From NCBI GenBank assembly GCA_020002185.1, contig JAHLWY010000241.1, positions 111,528 to 175,527 of the forward strand: DNA of 64,000 nucleotides, in the 5' to 3' direction. The notes under the pieces were generated by a model. That model searched no databases and had not been told where the DNA came from. It saw only the letters and a program-made list of their open reading frames with translations. Position numbers and translations under genes: made by a program. This stretch comes from Paraescarpia echinospica. Lineage: Eukaryota > Annelida > Polychaeta > Sabellida > Siboglinidae. Below, piece by piece: positions 37,383 to 48,689 of this stretch (its first letter is position 1; each line of letters begins with the position of its first letter).

Positions 37383-38480
37383 TTGAAGTGTCAAATCTAA
37401 TAGATAGATACGAGAGCGTTAAGATTGGGGATTGTCTTTTATTTGCACTCCCTATTTCATATGCTAGTCTTCAAGGTTGTATCCGTGGACCATTACTTTT
37501 CACCCTGTACGCCATTCATCTGAGCTCAGTTGCTAAGAATTACAATTTGAGACCTACCTTGATACAGATGAATGATACACATATTTACATTTATCTCTCT
37601 ACTCTTGGTATTAATTGCTCCTTCAATCTACCTAGAAATGGTCTTATTGACATTTTCCAATGGATGACTGTGAGTAGACTAAAGTTAAACGCTGATAAAA
37701 CATCTCGTTATTGGCACACATAGTCATTCTGAAAATAATAAACTTTCTCCCTACACCTTTCCTTAGCTAGTATGTTACGCCTGCGTTTCAAAATGAAATC
37801 TAGGAGTTCTCTTTGATAACAATTTCAATTTCAGACAACATATTTCTCAAATTTGTCGTTGTTATTATTATCACATTCATGCTTTATTATATTAATAAAT
37901 AATAATACAATTTATATTGACACCGTCAAATCAGGGGCTGCTGGCCCGCTCACGGGTGTGTATTAACATAAAATATATCAAATTAAATTGATTATATATT
38001 TGTTGGTATTTGCCTCCTTCTGTTGCAAAAAAACTATGGCATCTGCACTTGTTACTAGTACACTTCACTATTGCAATTCCCTTTTACATAATATTGGCCA
38101 TAAGAATATCACAACATTATACAACGAATTTGCTATAGTTGTGGCTCAGTTTCCGCAATTTTCTCACTCAGTGCCACTTCTGAGGTATTTGCATGTGCTT
38201 CCTGTTCGATATCGTATATAAGATATGCATGATTACCTATCAGGCATTGTCATGTAAACAAATTGCATATTTACATTAATTTCTTACTCCTGTAAGAAAG
38301 CCTATACCGCTCCATCATCTAGTTCTAATTTACTTTTTGCTCCTAGAGTCAATACTAATATTGGAACTGGGACATTTTGTATGCTGCACCAACTCTTTAG
38401 AATATGCTCTCTCTCTTAGTGACAGATCACTTGAACATATTACACAATTCAGCCGTCATTTAAGAACGTACCTTCACAAC
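37383..38480 (+). mobile_element. CR1/L2-type LINE fragment
   Basis: RT motifs are degenerate: PLLFTLYAIHLSSVAKN, LIQMNDTHIYIYLSTLG (in place of the ADDTQIYI motif), WMTVSRLKLNADKTS. The C-terminal region follows (ALVTSTLHYCNSLL, HSVPLLRYLHVLPVRYRI). Frameshifts and stops throughout. It was present before the unit duplicated, since unit 1 has a deleted version. Confidence 0.75.
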
Positions 38481-38736
38481 GGTGCTGATCGACCTTAGAT
38501 CATTGGCGCAACCATCCATCTGTTGACGACTTATATACGGCTTATGATATTTTTGGCATACATGTTATGAAGCACCTTTACCAACTTTGCGCGCACCCCT
38601 TGAGACAAACAAGGGCGTCGTCTGACAGTGGACATGACACCCCTACACCCCGGTGAGCGATTCTACGTGTGTAATTTTCTTCAAATGCTTACATACATTA
38701 ATGATGCGCAATTTCCGTGTCAAAAACAAGTTTCAT

Positions 38737-38993
38737 TGAGTCAGTGAGACATGTTTCTTCTTGAAAATGTACCATTATTTTTTGTCGCGAGTCAACGAAA
38801 GATTGTTCGCACATGGCTAGATGTTTATGTTCACCCCGACAACGTTTTGGCAATAAATCTTGATTTTCGCTGAATGTTTTTATAAGTTAAATATTATCTT
38901 AATGTCGCAAGTGTGTTCTTTAGAATTTGCGTCGTAAAATAACCAGGTGTTTCTCGAGCGAATACAAATGGCGTCATTAGCTGCCAGTATAAG
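38737..38993 (+). promoter_or_regulatory. Unit 4 promoter
   Basis: TGAGTCA (38737-38743) and TATAAG (38988-38993) are kept; the CRE is changed to TGGCGTCA (38969-38976). The non-coding exon ends at 39049 with donor GTAACA, weaker than unit 2. Confidence 0.5.
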
Positions 38994-39443
38994 TTCAGCC
39001 AGACCGACGGATTACGCATTGCAGTGAGGCGACATTTCCCAGTGGAACGGTAACACACAATAATTTGCACCATTTGCAATTTGTAAACATCTTGCATGAG
39101 ATTGCGCTTGAGTTGCTATATTCTTGACACCATCAGTAGTGGTTTTAGTACATTTACGAAACTAATGCGAACAGTCAAATATAGTTCTATCTTACTATTG
39201 TGAATGTTTGGTGTTATAAATCTCGAATATTTCGATCAAAGCCTTTCATTAATTTTTCCAGTTTGTTTTATTTCCAGTCCACATATATAGCGGCATCTGC
39301 TAACTCTTTATATCTGAAAAAGGCCATGTCACCCCGCTCAAGTGCACCGTCAAACAGCTTTGATACATCTTACTATATAGCAGCAGATGCCTTGCTGCGG
39401 TAGCAGTCGTTTATCACCGTGCTCATCTTCTTCTTCGTTTCAG

Positions 39444-39543
39444 CAACAATATTCCGACATGAATAAGTTGATCGGCTTGTTAGCTCGTCTGCTCGTCTTG
39501 TCAGAGTTATTTTCCGTTGTGTTGTTATGCTGCTGGCATCACT
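39444..39543 (+). pseudogene. Unit 4 signal-peptide exon
   Basis: Acceptor TTTCAG, ATG at 39459, frame MNKLIGLLARLLVLSELFSV, donor GTAAGT after 39543; 85 coding nt as in the other units. The exon is intact by itself, but the ChtBD2-1 exon that should follow is missing: homology stops at 40377 in its acceptor. The remaining coding exon is 13 kb away at 53390. The gene is therefore broken. Confidence 0.8.
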
Positions 39544-40377
39544 GTAAGTGTTATATACTTGTCAACTGGTTTTAGTGAAAATGTATTAAGAAAAGTGCAA
39601 GTATGGAATATTGTTTATGAGAATTAGTATCGACGTATATGAATGGCACATCATAGATACCAATGACACATTCTTTCATGTGAACGATTAGTTTAGGCAA
39701 CATAAGAACATGAGTTTAGGTAAAATTCAAAATGGAAATGGTAGCAGTGCATTATTCAAATAACCTATCCATTACGTGACTTATTGTCTAGCAACAAGGG
39801 GCTTCACACCGGTAAAATGGCTGCCGAACATGGGGAACTGCCCATTATTCCGTTGCACATTCTGTTCATACTCTGTTTACAAATGTGTTTTCTCAGCAAC
39901 ATAAAACATCAGGTAAAACGGTTGGTTTAAGCGAGGACAGAATGCGGGTACGAGAGATTTAGAAGATGTACAGCTGTCTTTGTATTCTAGTGCACGTACG
40001 TAAATATCGTTGACGGAGGTAAAGCGAACAATTATCATCGTGATGCAGGCAAACAACAAGTTACTGGACATCACTGTTGGGCATCACGTGGACTAAGCTT
40101 GTAGTCTGTGTGAAAGAAACTCTTAGAAGGAACGGTCGATGACAAACGTAGAGGAAGATTTAGTTACTTTGAGTTACAACTGCAAGACGTGGATGGGAAT
40201 ATTTAAAATGCTGAAGTGATCGGGAAGGCGCGAGAGAAGGAGAATTATCGGTCTATTTTTTTTAAACATACGTTTCTTCAGTTATTGTCAATAAATTTGA
40301 AATAGGGACTTAATTGTGGTGCGATATTGTGGTGATGTGTTTCAACATCGTGATGTTTATCGTACCATTGTTGCCGC

Positions 40378-41540
40378 TGTCTTATGTATGTTCAACTGGG
40401 GAGATAAATATTGTATGGAAGTTCCGATGCTTAATATATATTGACAGGTCAATACCATCTTTGGTAATCTTTTCAGCCAACGATGGTCCAACCTTAACAT
40501 AATAGTTATTGAAGTAATTGGCAATTACGTTTTTATCGGTTATTAATTGATTGTAAATAGTTATCTTCGGAGATTGGGGAGGTTTTTTATTTTTATTGAT
40601 TATTTGCTTAATACGTTGCCATGATTTGAGAAGATTTGATTGGTTTTGCTTTAATAACTGTTGATAGTGATATCTTTCTGCTTTCTTAAAATTGAGTTAA
40701 GCTTATTGCGGTATGCTTTATAGTTAGTTTCATTAGTAAGGGTAGGTGCTTTTTGTAGTAGGCGAATAATTTATTTTTAAATTTTATGGAGGTCTTCAGC
40801 CCATGTGATAGCCAATGATTCCTATTACTGTATTTTTGTTTAATCTTTACTTCAGGAAAGCAGTTAAGATAATGCTTAGCAAACTGTGAATAGAAAGCAG
40901 CATATGCATTATCTGGGTCATCAAGCTCAGAAGTAACAAGAGACCAGTCAACGTTAGTTAGACTTGTTGCAAACTTTGTTTTGTTCTGATCGGTATAAAA
41001 CCTCTTGGTTGTGTATTTTGTGTTTACATAAGTTGAACAACTATTGTTATTGAAATAGAAATTGTCATCAAAGAGAACTCTTAGATTTCATGTTGAACGT
41101 ACAGGCTAAGGATAGGTGTAGGGAGAAAGTTTATTATTTTCAGACCGACTCTGTGTGCTAATAATAAGAAGGTTTATCAGCCTTTAACTTTAGTCTACTC
41201 ACAATCATCCAATGGAAAATGTAATTAAGACCGTTTCTGGGTAGATTTAAGGAGCAATTAATATCAAGAGTAGAGAGATGAATGTAAATATGTATACCAT
41301 TCATCTGCATAAAGATAGGTCTCAAATTGTGACTCTTAATAACTCAGCTCAGTGGAGTAGCGTAGAGGGTGAAACGTAATGGGCCAAGGACAGAACCTTG
41401 AAGAATATCATACGAAATAGGGAGTGCAAAAGAAAGACATTCCCCAAACTTAACGTTCTGGTGTCTATCTATTAGATATGTCGAAAACCACCTCAAAGCC
41501 GTACAAGATGCAGCATGCCATCAAGTAAATGATTTATAAG
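40378..41540 (-). mobile_element. CR1/L2-type LINE, rearranged
   Basis: Minus-strand translation of about 41050-40400 gives the linker between endonuclease and RT (SNRNHWLSHGLKTSIKFKNK, LLKSWQRIKQIINKNKKPP, KNVIANYFNNYYVKVGPSLA). The block 41540-41070 is the RT/C-terminal piece (same family as 37383-38480). On the minus strand the RT piece comes before the linker, the reverse of the natural order, so the two pieces were permuted. Confidence 0.7.
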
Positions 41541-41582
41541 AAAGTGTAATCAATGGTAAAAAGGTAAGCTATTAGGTAACAC

Positions 41583-41890
41583 AGTATCCAGTCCTCATGA
41601 CTGCTCAAACGCTTTAGTTAACTATACTTTTTTCTACCTGGCAGACCTATTCAATCGAACACCATCTCGACTTCTCTGGGAAGCATCCAGTCACGCTGCA
41701 ATTAGTGCACAATCTATACACAAATACTCACCACAGTCTATAGCAAGGTACTCATTCATACAGCTGAGAGAAGTGGAGCAACGTAGATTGAACGAACTTT
41801 TCTAAGGTTCGACACCACAGCACGAACTCGGGATCACTCTCGGTCGAGAGTCCGAAACTTTAGCCACTGCACCACTGCGTTCCGCCGTAT
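41583..41890 (-). mobile_element. tRNA-derived SINE copy, inverted
   Basis: The LINE-like tail lies near 41585-41625 and the head near 41815-41890, reading as the reverse complement of the 384-705 element. The sequence to about 42190 is the inverted unit 5' flank that precedes the SINE in the other copies. Confidence 0.65.
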
Positions 41891-42230
41891 CGTAGGTAGA
41901 TCGAGCAAGTTTATCATGGTCCATATTTAGAGTTATCTCATTATGCATATTTAAGAAATAAAACTCCGTGAAATGAAGTTGTTTGTAAGAAGATTTCAAT
42001 ACGTTGGAGAGCCAAAGCATTTCCCCATATCTTTTTTCAAATTATCTTGAACATGAAGCTAAGACTTAAAAGCGGTGTATGATTTCTAAAGTTGTCTTCT
42101 GGCAAAGATAACTTCTTAAAAGTGGGTTTACATGCGCTTACTTAAAATCATATGAAAATACCCCGAACTAATTTATAAGTTTACGAAATCAGTTAATTGT
42201 ACCAAGTACAGACATTTAGCAGTAGTGTTT

Positions 42231-44071
42231 TTAATGATCAAGATCATGGGATTTATTTGGAGAACACATTATTATTGGAAAGTCCCCGCATATACGCCAC
42301 GAGCCATCTGGTTTAGGCACTGCGTGTATCGGTGACGCCCAGTTTGATTCACATCTCTCTATAACGTTGTCACGTTCCCATTGTCGAAGTTGTTCTTCCA
42401 CTTGTATCTCTTGTCGCCGTGTAATTTTCGGCACGGCGAGTAGACCGGTGGACCTTCTGTAACAATGTGGAGAGGCGTCGTCATAGTAACCACTTTGCTC
42501 AAGCTGGGTTCAGTAACCTCAGGAAACCCCTTTTCAGGGTTTATCGTAGTCATCGTCAATGTTGTGTACAATATTGTGATCAGCGCATCGCGTAATGTTT
42601 GATTGGGTATTTTTAAACGAACCGTGTGAGTGAACCAATGAAAATACAGAGGATAAAGCTGCTTTACTGGACATTCTTCAAGAGTGATGCGATCTGTAAG
42701 TTAACGTTTCAATGGATCAATCAGAAAACGTTTTCCGTCACCATCTTGGAAGAAGTCCATGCCTAATATGGGATGGACAACGTCGGCTACAATCATTTCG
42801 TGAGAGTGTGATTGGCCAAAGAGTGTAAAACACACCCTGCGTCGGCCAAAGGTGCGGAGGCGTTGTCCGCTAGCAGAAGAGAGATTGTGCTTGGTGGGTC
42901 TGGGATTGCGTTTATCTCCTGGAGTCGGTGGTATAATGGAAACCACCGAACCACCAAATAACCTGCCGTAAAGAGTAGTCGTTTTTCTAGATGATCGGGT
43001 AAATTAGATACGACACCAATCACTGACTGCCCTTGGCGTTTCCAGACTGTGGTTGCCGACCTCTTGACATGAATGAACGGTAACGCGGGCAGGGTGGTCC
43101 ACCACAGCACCTCGACTCCTCTCCGAATTTTCGTGGCACCAACATTGTTGTCTCATCCTCGACCTGCCAGTTGACGCTTCTTTCCGTTTCTGTTTTACGT
43201 CATTCTTGCAAATTGTGTCAGCGTCACTTGTCCCACAACCTTTCGTGAAGAGGGCATTAACAACCGGAAGATCATTCGCCGTTGGTTCCTCCGGTACATC
43301 AACGACAGCGGATATCGTCGGTGGTAGCGTGACGTACAGTGTGTCTGCCTTTCGCAGAAGCTCATCCATGGAAAGTTGGGGGGAAGGTTGTACGAAAACT
43401 GAACGCAGTGTCAGCGGCAGGGTTCGTAGGAGAGCCCAGCGTTCGACGTCTTCGCGATCCCAGTCACCACCAATGTGTCTAAACTGCGCCATCCATTGCG
43501 ATGGTTTTTCGTCAGCAGCTATGCCGCCCATGGCAAGTGCGCACGTGAGTCTTTGATGAACGGTAAGTTCGTATCTTTCAAAAAAGATATTTTTTGCAGC
43601 GTCAAATACATTCGAATGGCGATCACTTGCCAATATAGTTAGGTCATGAACTACATACGCCTTCCCCCTCCGTAAGCAGGGAGGTTAGTGCCGCGAATTT
43701 GTTTGTCTGTGACACTATACGCTGTGCCGTAATTGTCCTCTGATTGTATAAACCATAGCCTGCAGTCATCGTGTGTCATTGGATGGTATGAAATCCGGTG
43801 TGTTTTTGAATCTGAATTCGTGGACGCCAAAGGTGACGGAGTGTGAGGAAGTGACGGAGCAAGTTGAATTTCAAGATATCTACTTGCCTAAAAAAATAAT
43901 GTCTTCTGCTTTAATTACATATTCATCTGAATCAGCAATGTTCTCACTCACTATGCGTGACGTTGGTTTGTCTGTGCCGTTCACCTCCGCCGTCTCGAAG
44001 AGAGGTAGCAGTTGAATGTCATTAAGACGTAAATTGTGTAGTGCGCTAATGTCTTCGCGAAGGTTGGCCAC
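42231..44071 (-). mobile_element. Ty3/Gypsy element, gag-protease-RT start (minus strand)
   Basis: An N-terminal gag frame (44071-43880) is followed by gag proper (43633-43004: KPSQWMAQFRHIGGDWDRED, WALLRTLPLTLRSVF), then protease (42946-42701: RVCFTLFGQSHSHEMIVADV, then HPILGMDFF), then the start of RT (42434-42231: SNWASPIHAVPKPDGSWRIC). It is cut off at about 42230 before the RT active site. The 5' LTR is 44243-44392. This is the 5' half of the element whose 3' LTR is at 33421-33850. Confidence 0.85.
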
Positions 44072-44242
44072 AGTTTGAAGCGCATTGACTTATCACTTTA
44101 CTTGATCAAATTGTTTTGCTATATTCGTTATTCGCCTCTTGGCAGACGTGCAACGTGAAAAGGTAGTTTGTAGACGTTCTGATATAACTAAATACCTCAC
44201 CATTTCAAAAACGCTATTTTAGATATGTTATATCACGTAGAT

Positions 44243-44392
44243 TGTAGTGTGTCGTCTTAAAGTATCAACAACTACAAAGATTTTATGACGAGCATATAAA
44301 TACTTCTTTATTTATAAAGTTATCGTTACTCTTGACATCACATCACAACGCGACGTTACGTCACTGCGTAGTCGCAGTTGCTTGCCCCTACA
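44243..44392 (-). repeat. 5' LTR of the minus-strand Gypsy element
   Basis: On the minus strand it starts TGTAGGGGCAAG at 44392 and ends GACACACTACA at 44243 (150 bp). The four bases before it are CAGT (44396-44393), identical to the four after the plus-strand LTR at 33850: a 4-bp target-site duplication. Confidence 0.8.
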
Positions 44393-44395
44393 ACT

Positions 44396-44485
44396 GAAGC
44401 ATGCCAACACAGCGGCAAATAGCGCTAACAAGACGAGCAGACCAGCTAACAAGACGAGAAGCTTATTCATGTCGGAATCTAGCAG
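44396..44485 (-). pseudogene. Unit 3 signal-peptide exon, inverted and cut by LTR
   Basis: On the minus strand: acceptor CATTTCAG, exon from 44485, ATG at 44470-44468, frame MNKLLVLLAGLLVLLALFAA, then AVLACFS running into the LTR. Joining this to 33855 onward would restore the normal 85-nt exon pattern in outline, identifying it as the missing 5' end of unit 3. The sequence beyond (44486-45700) is the unit 5' flank in inverted orientation. Confidence 0.85.
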
Positions 44486-44639
44486 CTGAAATGAAGAAGA
44501 AGATGAGCACGGTGTTAAACGACTGCTACCGCAACAAGGCATTTGCTGCTATATAGTAAGACGCATCAAAGCTGTTTGACGGTGCATTTGAGCGGGGTGT
44601 CAAGGCCAGTCATTGGCAATTTTCAGATATAAAGCGTGT

Positions 44640-45430
44640 AATTAGCAGATGCAGCTGGATATCTGGACTGGAAATATTGGACTGGTGATATTCTTAAGGG
44701 CAATATTATGAGAAAGGGAATTGCAATAGTTAAGTATACTAGTATTAATGCATGATAGTCTTTGCAACAGAAAGAGGCAAATACCGACAAGTACATCATA
44801 TCTTGAATTTTATATATTTTGTGTTTTTACCCACCCGTGAACGGGCCAGCAGCCCCGGATTTGACGGTGTCAACAAACAGTTTTATTATTATTTATTACT
44901 ATAATTAAATAATGAATGTAATAATAACAACAACGACAAATTTGATAAATATGTTGTCTGAAATAGAAACTGTGATCAAAGAGAACTCGTAGATTTCATG
45001 TTGAACGTGCAGGCGTAACATACTGGCTAACAATAATAAGATGTTTTATCAGCGTTTAACTTTAGTCTACTCACAGTCATCCAATGGAAAATGTAATTAA
45101 ACCATTTCCGGGTAGTTTTAAGGAGCAACTAATATCAAGAGTATACAGATCAATATGAATCTGTGTACCTTTAAGCTGCATAAAGGTAGGTCTCAAATAA
45201 TTGTAACTGTAAATAAATGAGCTCGTTGGAGTGGCGTAGACAGTGAAACATAATGGTCCAAGGACAGAACCTTGAAGAACATCATACGAAATAGGGAGTG
45301 GAAATAAAAGACAAACCCCAAACATGACGCTCTGACATATGTATATTAGATATGACCAAAACCTCCTCAAAGCTATACAAGATACACCACGCCATAAAGT
45401 AAATGATTTATAAGAAAATGTAATCAATGG
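44640..45430 (-). mobile_element. CR1/L2-type LINE fragment, inverted
   Basis: The minus strand carries SISYDVLQGSVLGPLCFTVY and a degenerate LKGTQIHIDLYTLD catalytic region, then the C-terminal part to about 44640. It is the unit 3 counterpart of 37383-38480. Confidence 0.75.
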
Positions 45431-45454
45431 CAAAAAGGTAAGCTATTATGTAGC

Positions 45455-45690
45455 GCAGTATCAGGACTGCTCAAAGCGCTTAACACCTTTCTCCCGGGCA
45501 GACCTGTTCAATCGAACATCATCTCGACTTATCTGGTAAGCACCCAGTCACGCTGCAATTAATGCGTAAAGAATATCTATATACACAAATATCCACCACT
45601 GTCAGGCCAGGTACTTATTTATACAGCTGAGTGAACCGGAGCAACGTAGATTGAATTAACTTGGCTAATGTTTGGCACCACAGCACATTC
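45455..45690 (-). mobile_element. tRNA-derived SINE copy, inverted, head truncated
   Basis: The LINE-like tail (CAGGACTGCTCAAAGCGCTT) and the middle region match the other copies; the B-box part of the head is missing. Confidence 0.6.
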
Positions 45691-46829
45691 AAGTATCTTG
45701 GAAATTAAGCTAAGATTAAAAGCGGTCTATAATTTCTAAAGTTGTCTTTTTAAATCATGTGTAGGTAGAAACGGAGCAGGCAGTCTGTGTAAAAAAAATA
45801 TTTATACAACTCTACTGCTGACCAGGATTGTCAACGTTGTTTTGTAAAATAATTAATTTGATTTCGCTTTTTGTCATTTGTTTATTTTAATACTGACACT
45901 GTTTTGAATTGCATGATATATCCAAAGATCAAAGTGTTTTACGCTATACACGCACAATATAACGACGCCGTCTTCTAGACTGAAGGATTTCAGGAGTCAT
46001 CAAAGGAGAGGGTACTTTTGTGACACATTTTATGCAATAATTGGAGCATGTTTATTAAATAGAAAATATAAAGCATGACAGTGAACACTCTCGAACCGCT
46101 TTGTGAGTCCTCTTTCTATTTTGCTGCATTGATTTCAAAGAATGGTGTAGATAATATTTTGGAAGGAGTTTAACAAGATTTAACAAGATTGCCACCCAGA
46201 GAATTAACTCTAGGTGGCGGGTGGACAGGGAATCGCTTTGGCTGATCGAGAGTCCAACCCTTTTATCTATGTGTATCCCGCCCTTCTGAGGTATATGTCG
46301 ATTTTATTTTAAAACATATTCACGGTACTAGCACCCACACAATCAGCAGATAATCTGTTCCATTCATTTAGAGTCCTTTTTTAAATAAGAACTTTCGTAT
46401 ATCTAATCTACACTGCTCCTTTGCTAATGTGTCACGGATAAGCGAGGTCTCCGTACACTAGATGGCTCTGTCTAGAAGGGTTCTTATATATCAAGGTCAA
46501 CGCATATGAGAAAGAACGGTTATCGTGAACAAGCAACAAAGAAAAAGGAAAATTTTATAAACTTTTTTACAAGATGTCTTCCTTTTGGTATATATCTCGA
46601 TTAACAAAAATAAACAGAATAAAGAAATCCCGTAACCAAATCTTACTGGAACATAATAAACAATAACCCTGAATCTTTCAATTATCAAATTCCACTTCCT
46701 TTCTAAGGTGGATTATACCACTACACGACCAAACACTAGGCGCCAAGTGTTATATAAGAATAACTGCCATAATATAAATACACAGTATATAGCTGGTCCT
46801 CGCGGATTCTCATTACAGTAATCTGTTAC

Positions 46830-46830
<1 letters not shown>
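45691..46830 (-). mobile_element. Mostly unannotated; contains a LINE 3' fragment
   Basis: The minus-strand translation of about 46420-46290 gives LNEWNRLSADCVGASTVN, the usual C-terminal tail of CR1/Jockey-like LINE ORF2. The remainder shows no gene. Confidence 0.45.

Positions 46831-46908
<78 letters not shown>
46831..46908. repeat. (AC)n microsatellite
   Basis: About 39 uninterrupted AC units. Confidence 0.97.
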
Positions 46909-46914
<6 letters not shown>

Positions 46915-47116
46915 GAATACTTCTAGGGTAATAATACCTCACTTCAAAACCACAGATAACTAGCAATCATAATACAGCAAATAATAGATAAGTTCAATCA
47001 GAAAATAGACATTTACACTGGGCTAGTTACATCTCGAATATATACGAAAATGTTTTGAAGTCAACACGCCGAGCTCAGAATACTATTAGAACGTTGTATG
47101 TCGGCCGCACGAGTGA

Positions 47117-47317
47117 TGATGCCGGGCAATTGACGATTGCCGTCGTACGCCGCGAATTCTCGAGTCGCGTCCGTTCAATGATCGCACGGTCGCAAACGAT
47201 TGCGAAGTCAGTTGAATACGTTCAACTGAAAGACGAAGCCGGGCAGTAGACGCTTACAGCCGGCCGCTACGAATTCGATCGAGAGGTCTTGCCCTGTCGC
47301 AAACGATCGAGAAGTCG
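47117..47317 (+). repeat. Imperfect tandem pair of about 114 bp, GC-rich
   Basis: 47117-47211 and 47231-47317 share GCCGGGCA, CGAATTC and GTCGCAAACGAT in the same order. The plus frame is open across the first copy and meets a TAG in the second. I do not know what it is; it stands out from the AT-rich surroundings. Confidence 0.5.
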
Positions 47318-47709
47318 GATATGAATTTTTGGCCTTCAGGATGAAATTATTTTTTGTGTAACAACAGAGCGAGCGCCTAGAGGTTAAGGTAGGTGGTTAT
47401 CCAACCTGTTCCCCCTCCTAGTCTGCACACCCCCTTTGAATCGCCTCAACGCTTAATAAGCTGGCCCAAAATACCAATTTAGCCCGTGTCAGTTACGCGG
47501 CATCCTATTGGCCAGCAGCGGGCGCGGGAAAAAAATTGTGGGCAGGAGACGATGCAGGGTTTCTCGTCACTTCAATTCGCTTCGCCATCGTGACAACTTC
47601 AGATTTGACTACGAAATTTTGAATCGCCTACGATTAAAGACACGTGCTGCTGCGAAAGACAACACAATTTAGGAGATCGACGATCGCCTAATACTCGGTG
47701 AGTACCGGT

Positions 47710-48303
47710 ATGGCGCAAGCCGTCTCGTTTGCGGGTCATTCTTATGTGGCACGGCTTGACAAATTTATGCTCAGAACGTACAGGGAAAATTTCGAATTCG
47801 ACCCGGCGCGCACCAAAGTAAGGTTGTTGGGAAAAGGCGGTACAACTATCCCCAAACTTATCGGAAACGGTCTGTATGAACAAATAGCGGAGCATCGCCC
47901 CCAGTTGTTAGTTTTGGAGGTCGGCACGAATGACCTAGATCGGCGGGGAGCAGATGCAGTGAACCTAGCGACTGACCTAGTTAGGCTAGCGGTTAAGGCC
48001 ACAGGTAGCGAGGGAGGTTTTGCGATACAGAAGGTGTTGTTTTGCCCGGTGCTTCCAAGGGGATCTGGTAGGTTTAGAGCGAGGACGCCTGACTTTCAAA
48101 AGAAGGCTGAGCTTTTTAACACTACGGTAAAACGCTTATGCTTCCAAATGTCAGTCCCGAATGTGAGCATGAATTTACTCAAACTTGTAAAGTTTACAGC
48201 GAAGGTACCTTCCTTGCTATGTGACGGGGTCCACCTGAGTGACGCAAGGATTAAAGCGTTACTATTTTTCGGTGAGAAGGGCTATAGTCCCGCACTGAAA
48301 TAG
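47710..48303 (+). CDS. SGNH-hydrolase-like ORF of the retroelement
   Basis: A complete 197-codon frame from ATG 47710. The SGNH (GDSL-like esterase) blocks are in order: FAGHSYVARL (block I, nucleophile Ser in GHS), LEVGTNDL (G-x-N-D block III) and CDGVHLSD (D-x-x-H block V). No signal peptide. Related hydrolase ORFs are known in some Ngaro and other animal retroelements, where the role is unclear; activity on lipids or esters is only inferred from the fold. The frame is undamaged, unlike the RNase H and recombinase frames. It could be a separate captured gene, but position and orientation favour membership of the element. Confidence 0.7.
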   Translation: MAQAVSFAGHSYVARLDKFMLRTYRENFEFDPARTKVRLLGKGGTTIPKLIGNGLYEQIAEHRPQLLVLEVGTNDLDRRGADAVNLATDLVRLAVKATGSEGGFAIQKVLFCPVLPRGSGRFRARTPDFQKKAELFNTTVKRLCFQMSVPNVSMNLLKLVKFTAKVPSLLCDGVHLSDARIKALLFFGEKGYSPALK

Positions 48304-48689
48304 GATGTATGTGTTTGTTTCCCAATCAATTGGAGCCAATAACTTGAGTCGCTAACGGTCAGGCAGCTACGCTCACACGCGGTCGGCCATGTTGGTGTAC
48401 TTCGGTCTTTGTTTACGAATTTAAATACAGCGTATCACGGGTACGAAGCGGTAAGCAATAACGGCGGGGCATTACACACCGGCAAAATAATAAGATTGTT
48501 CACGGAGTTTATACAGGCATGTATGTATGTTGTGAATATATTTAAAAAAAAAATAATAATAATAAAAAAGGAAATACTGAAAACACAAACGAAATTGAGC
48601 GTTTGAATGAACAAGGTTTCTGCACAGATGTAGAGGTGTATATTATACATGCTACCAGATAGCTGTGGCTTTTGAAATACTTCCAGGTC

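Larger units (their letters stand above)
36611..40377 (+). repeat. Duplication block: 5' half of unit 4
   Basis: It aligns with 1-2680 (unit 1) but keeps about 660 bp of LINE near 37508-38170 and the 5' UTR intron that unit 1 has lost. It ends abruptly at 40377, inside the acceptor of the ChtBD2-1 exon (TTGTTGCCGC), where inverted LINE sequence begins. Confidence 0.85.

Noticed and set aside
47710..48303. SGNH hydrolase as an independent host gene
   Set aside because: No introns, promoter or signal peptide seen, and it lies in line with gag-RT-RNase H-recombinase on the same strand; treated as part of the element, with some doubt.
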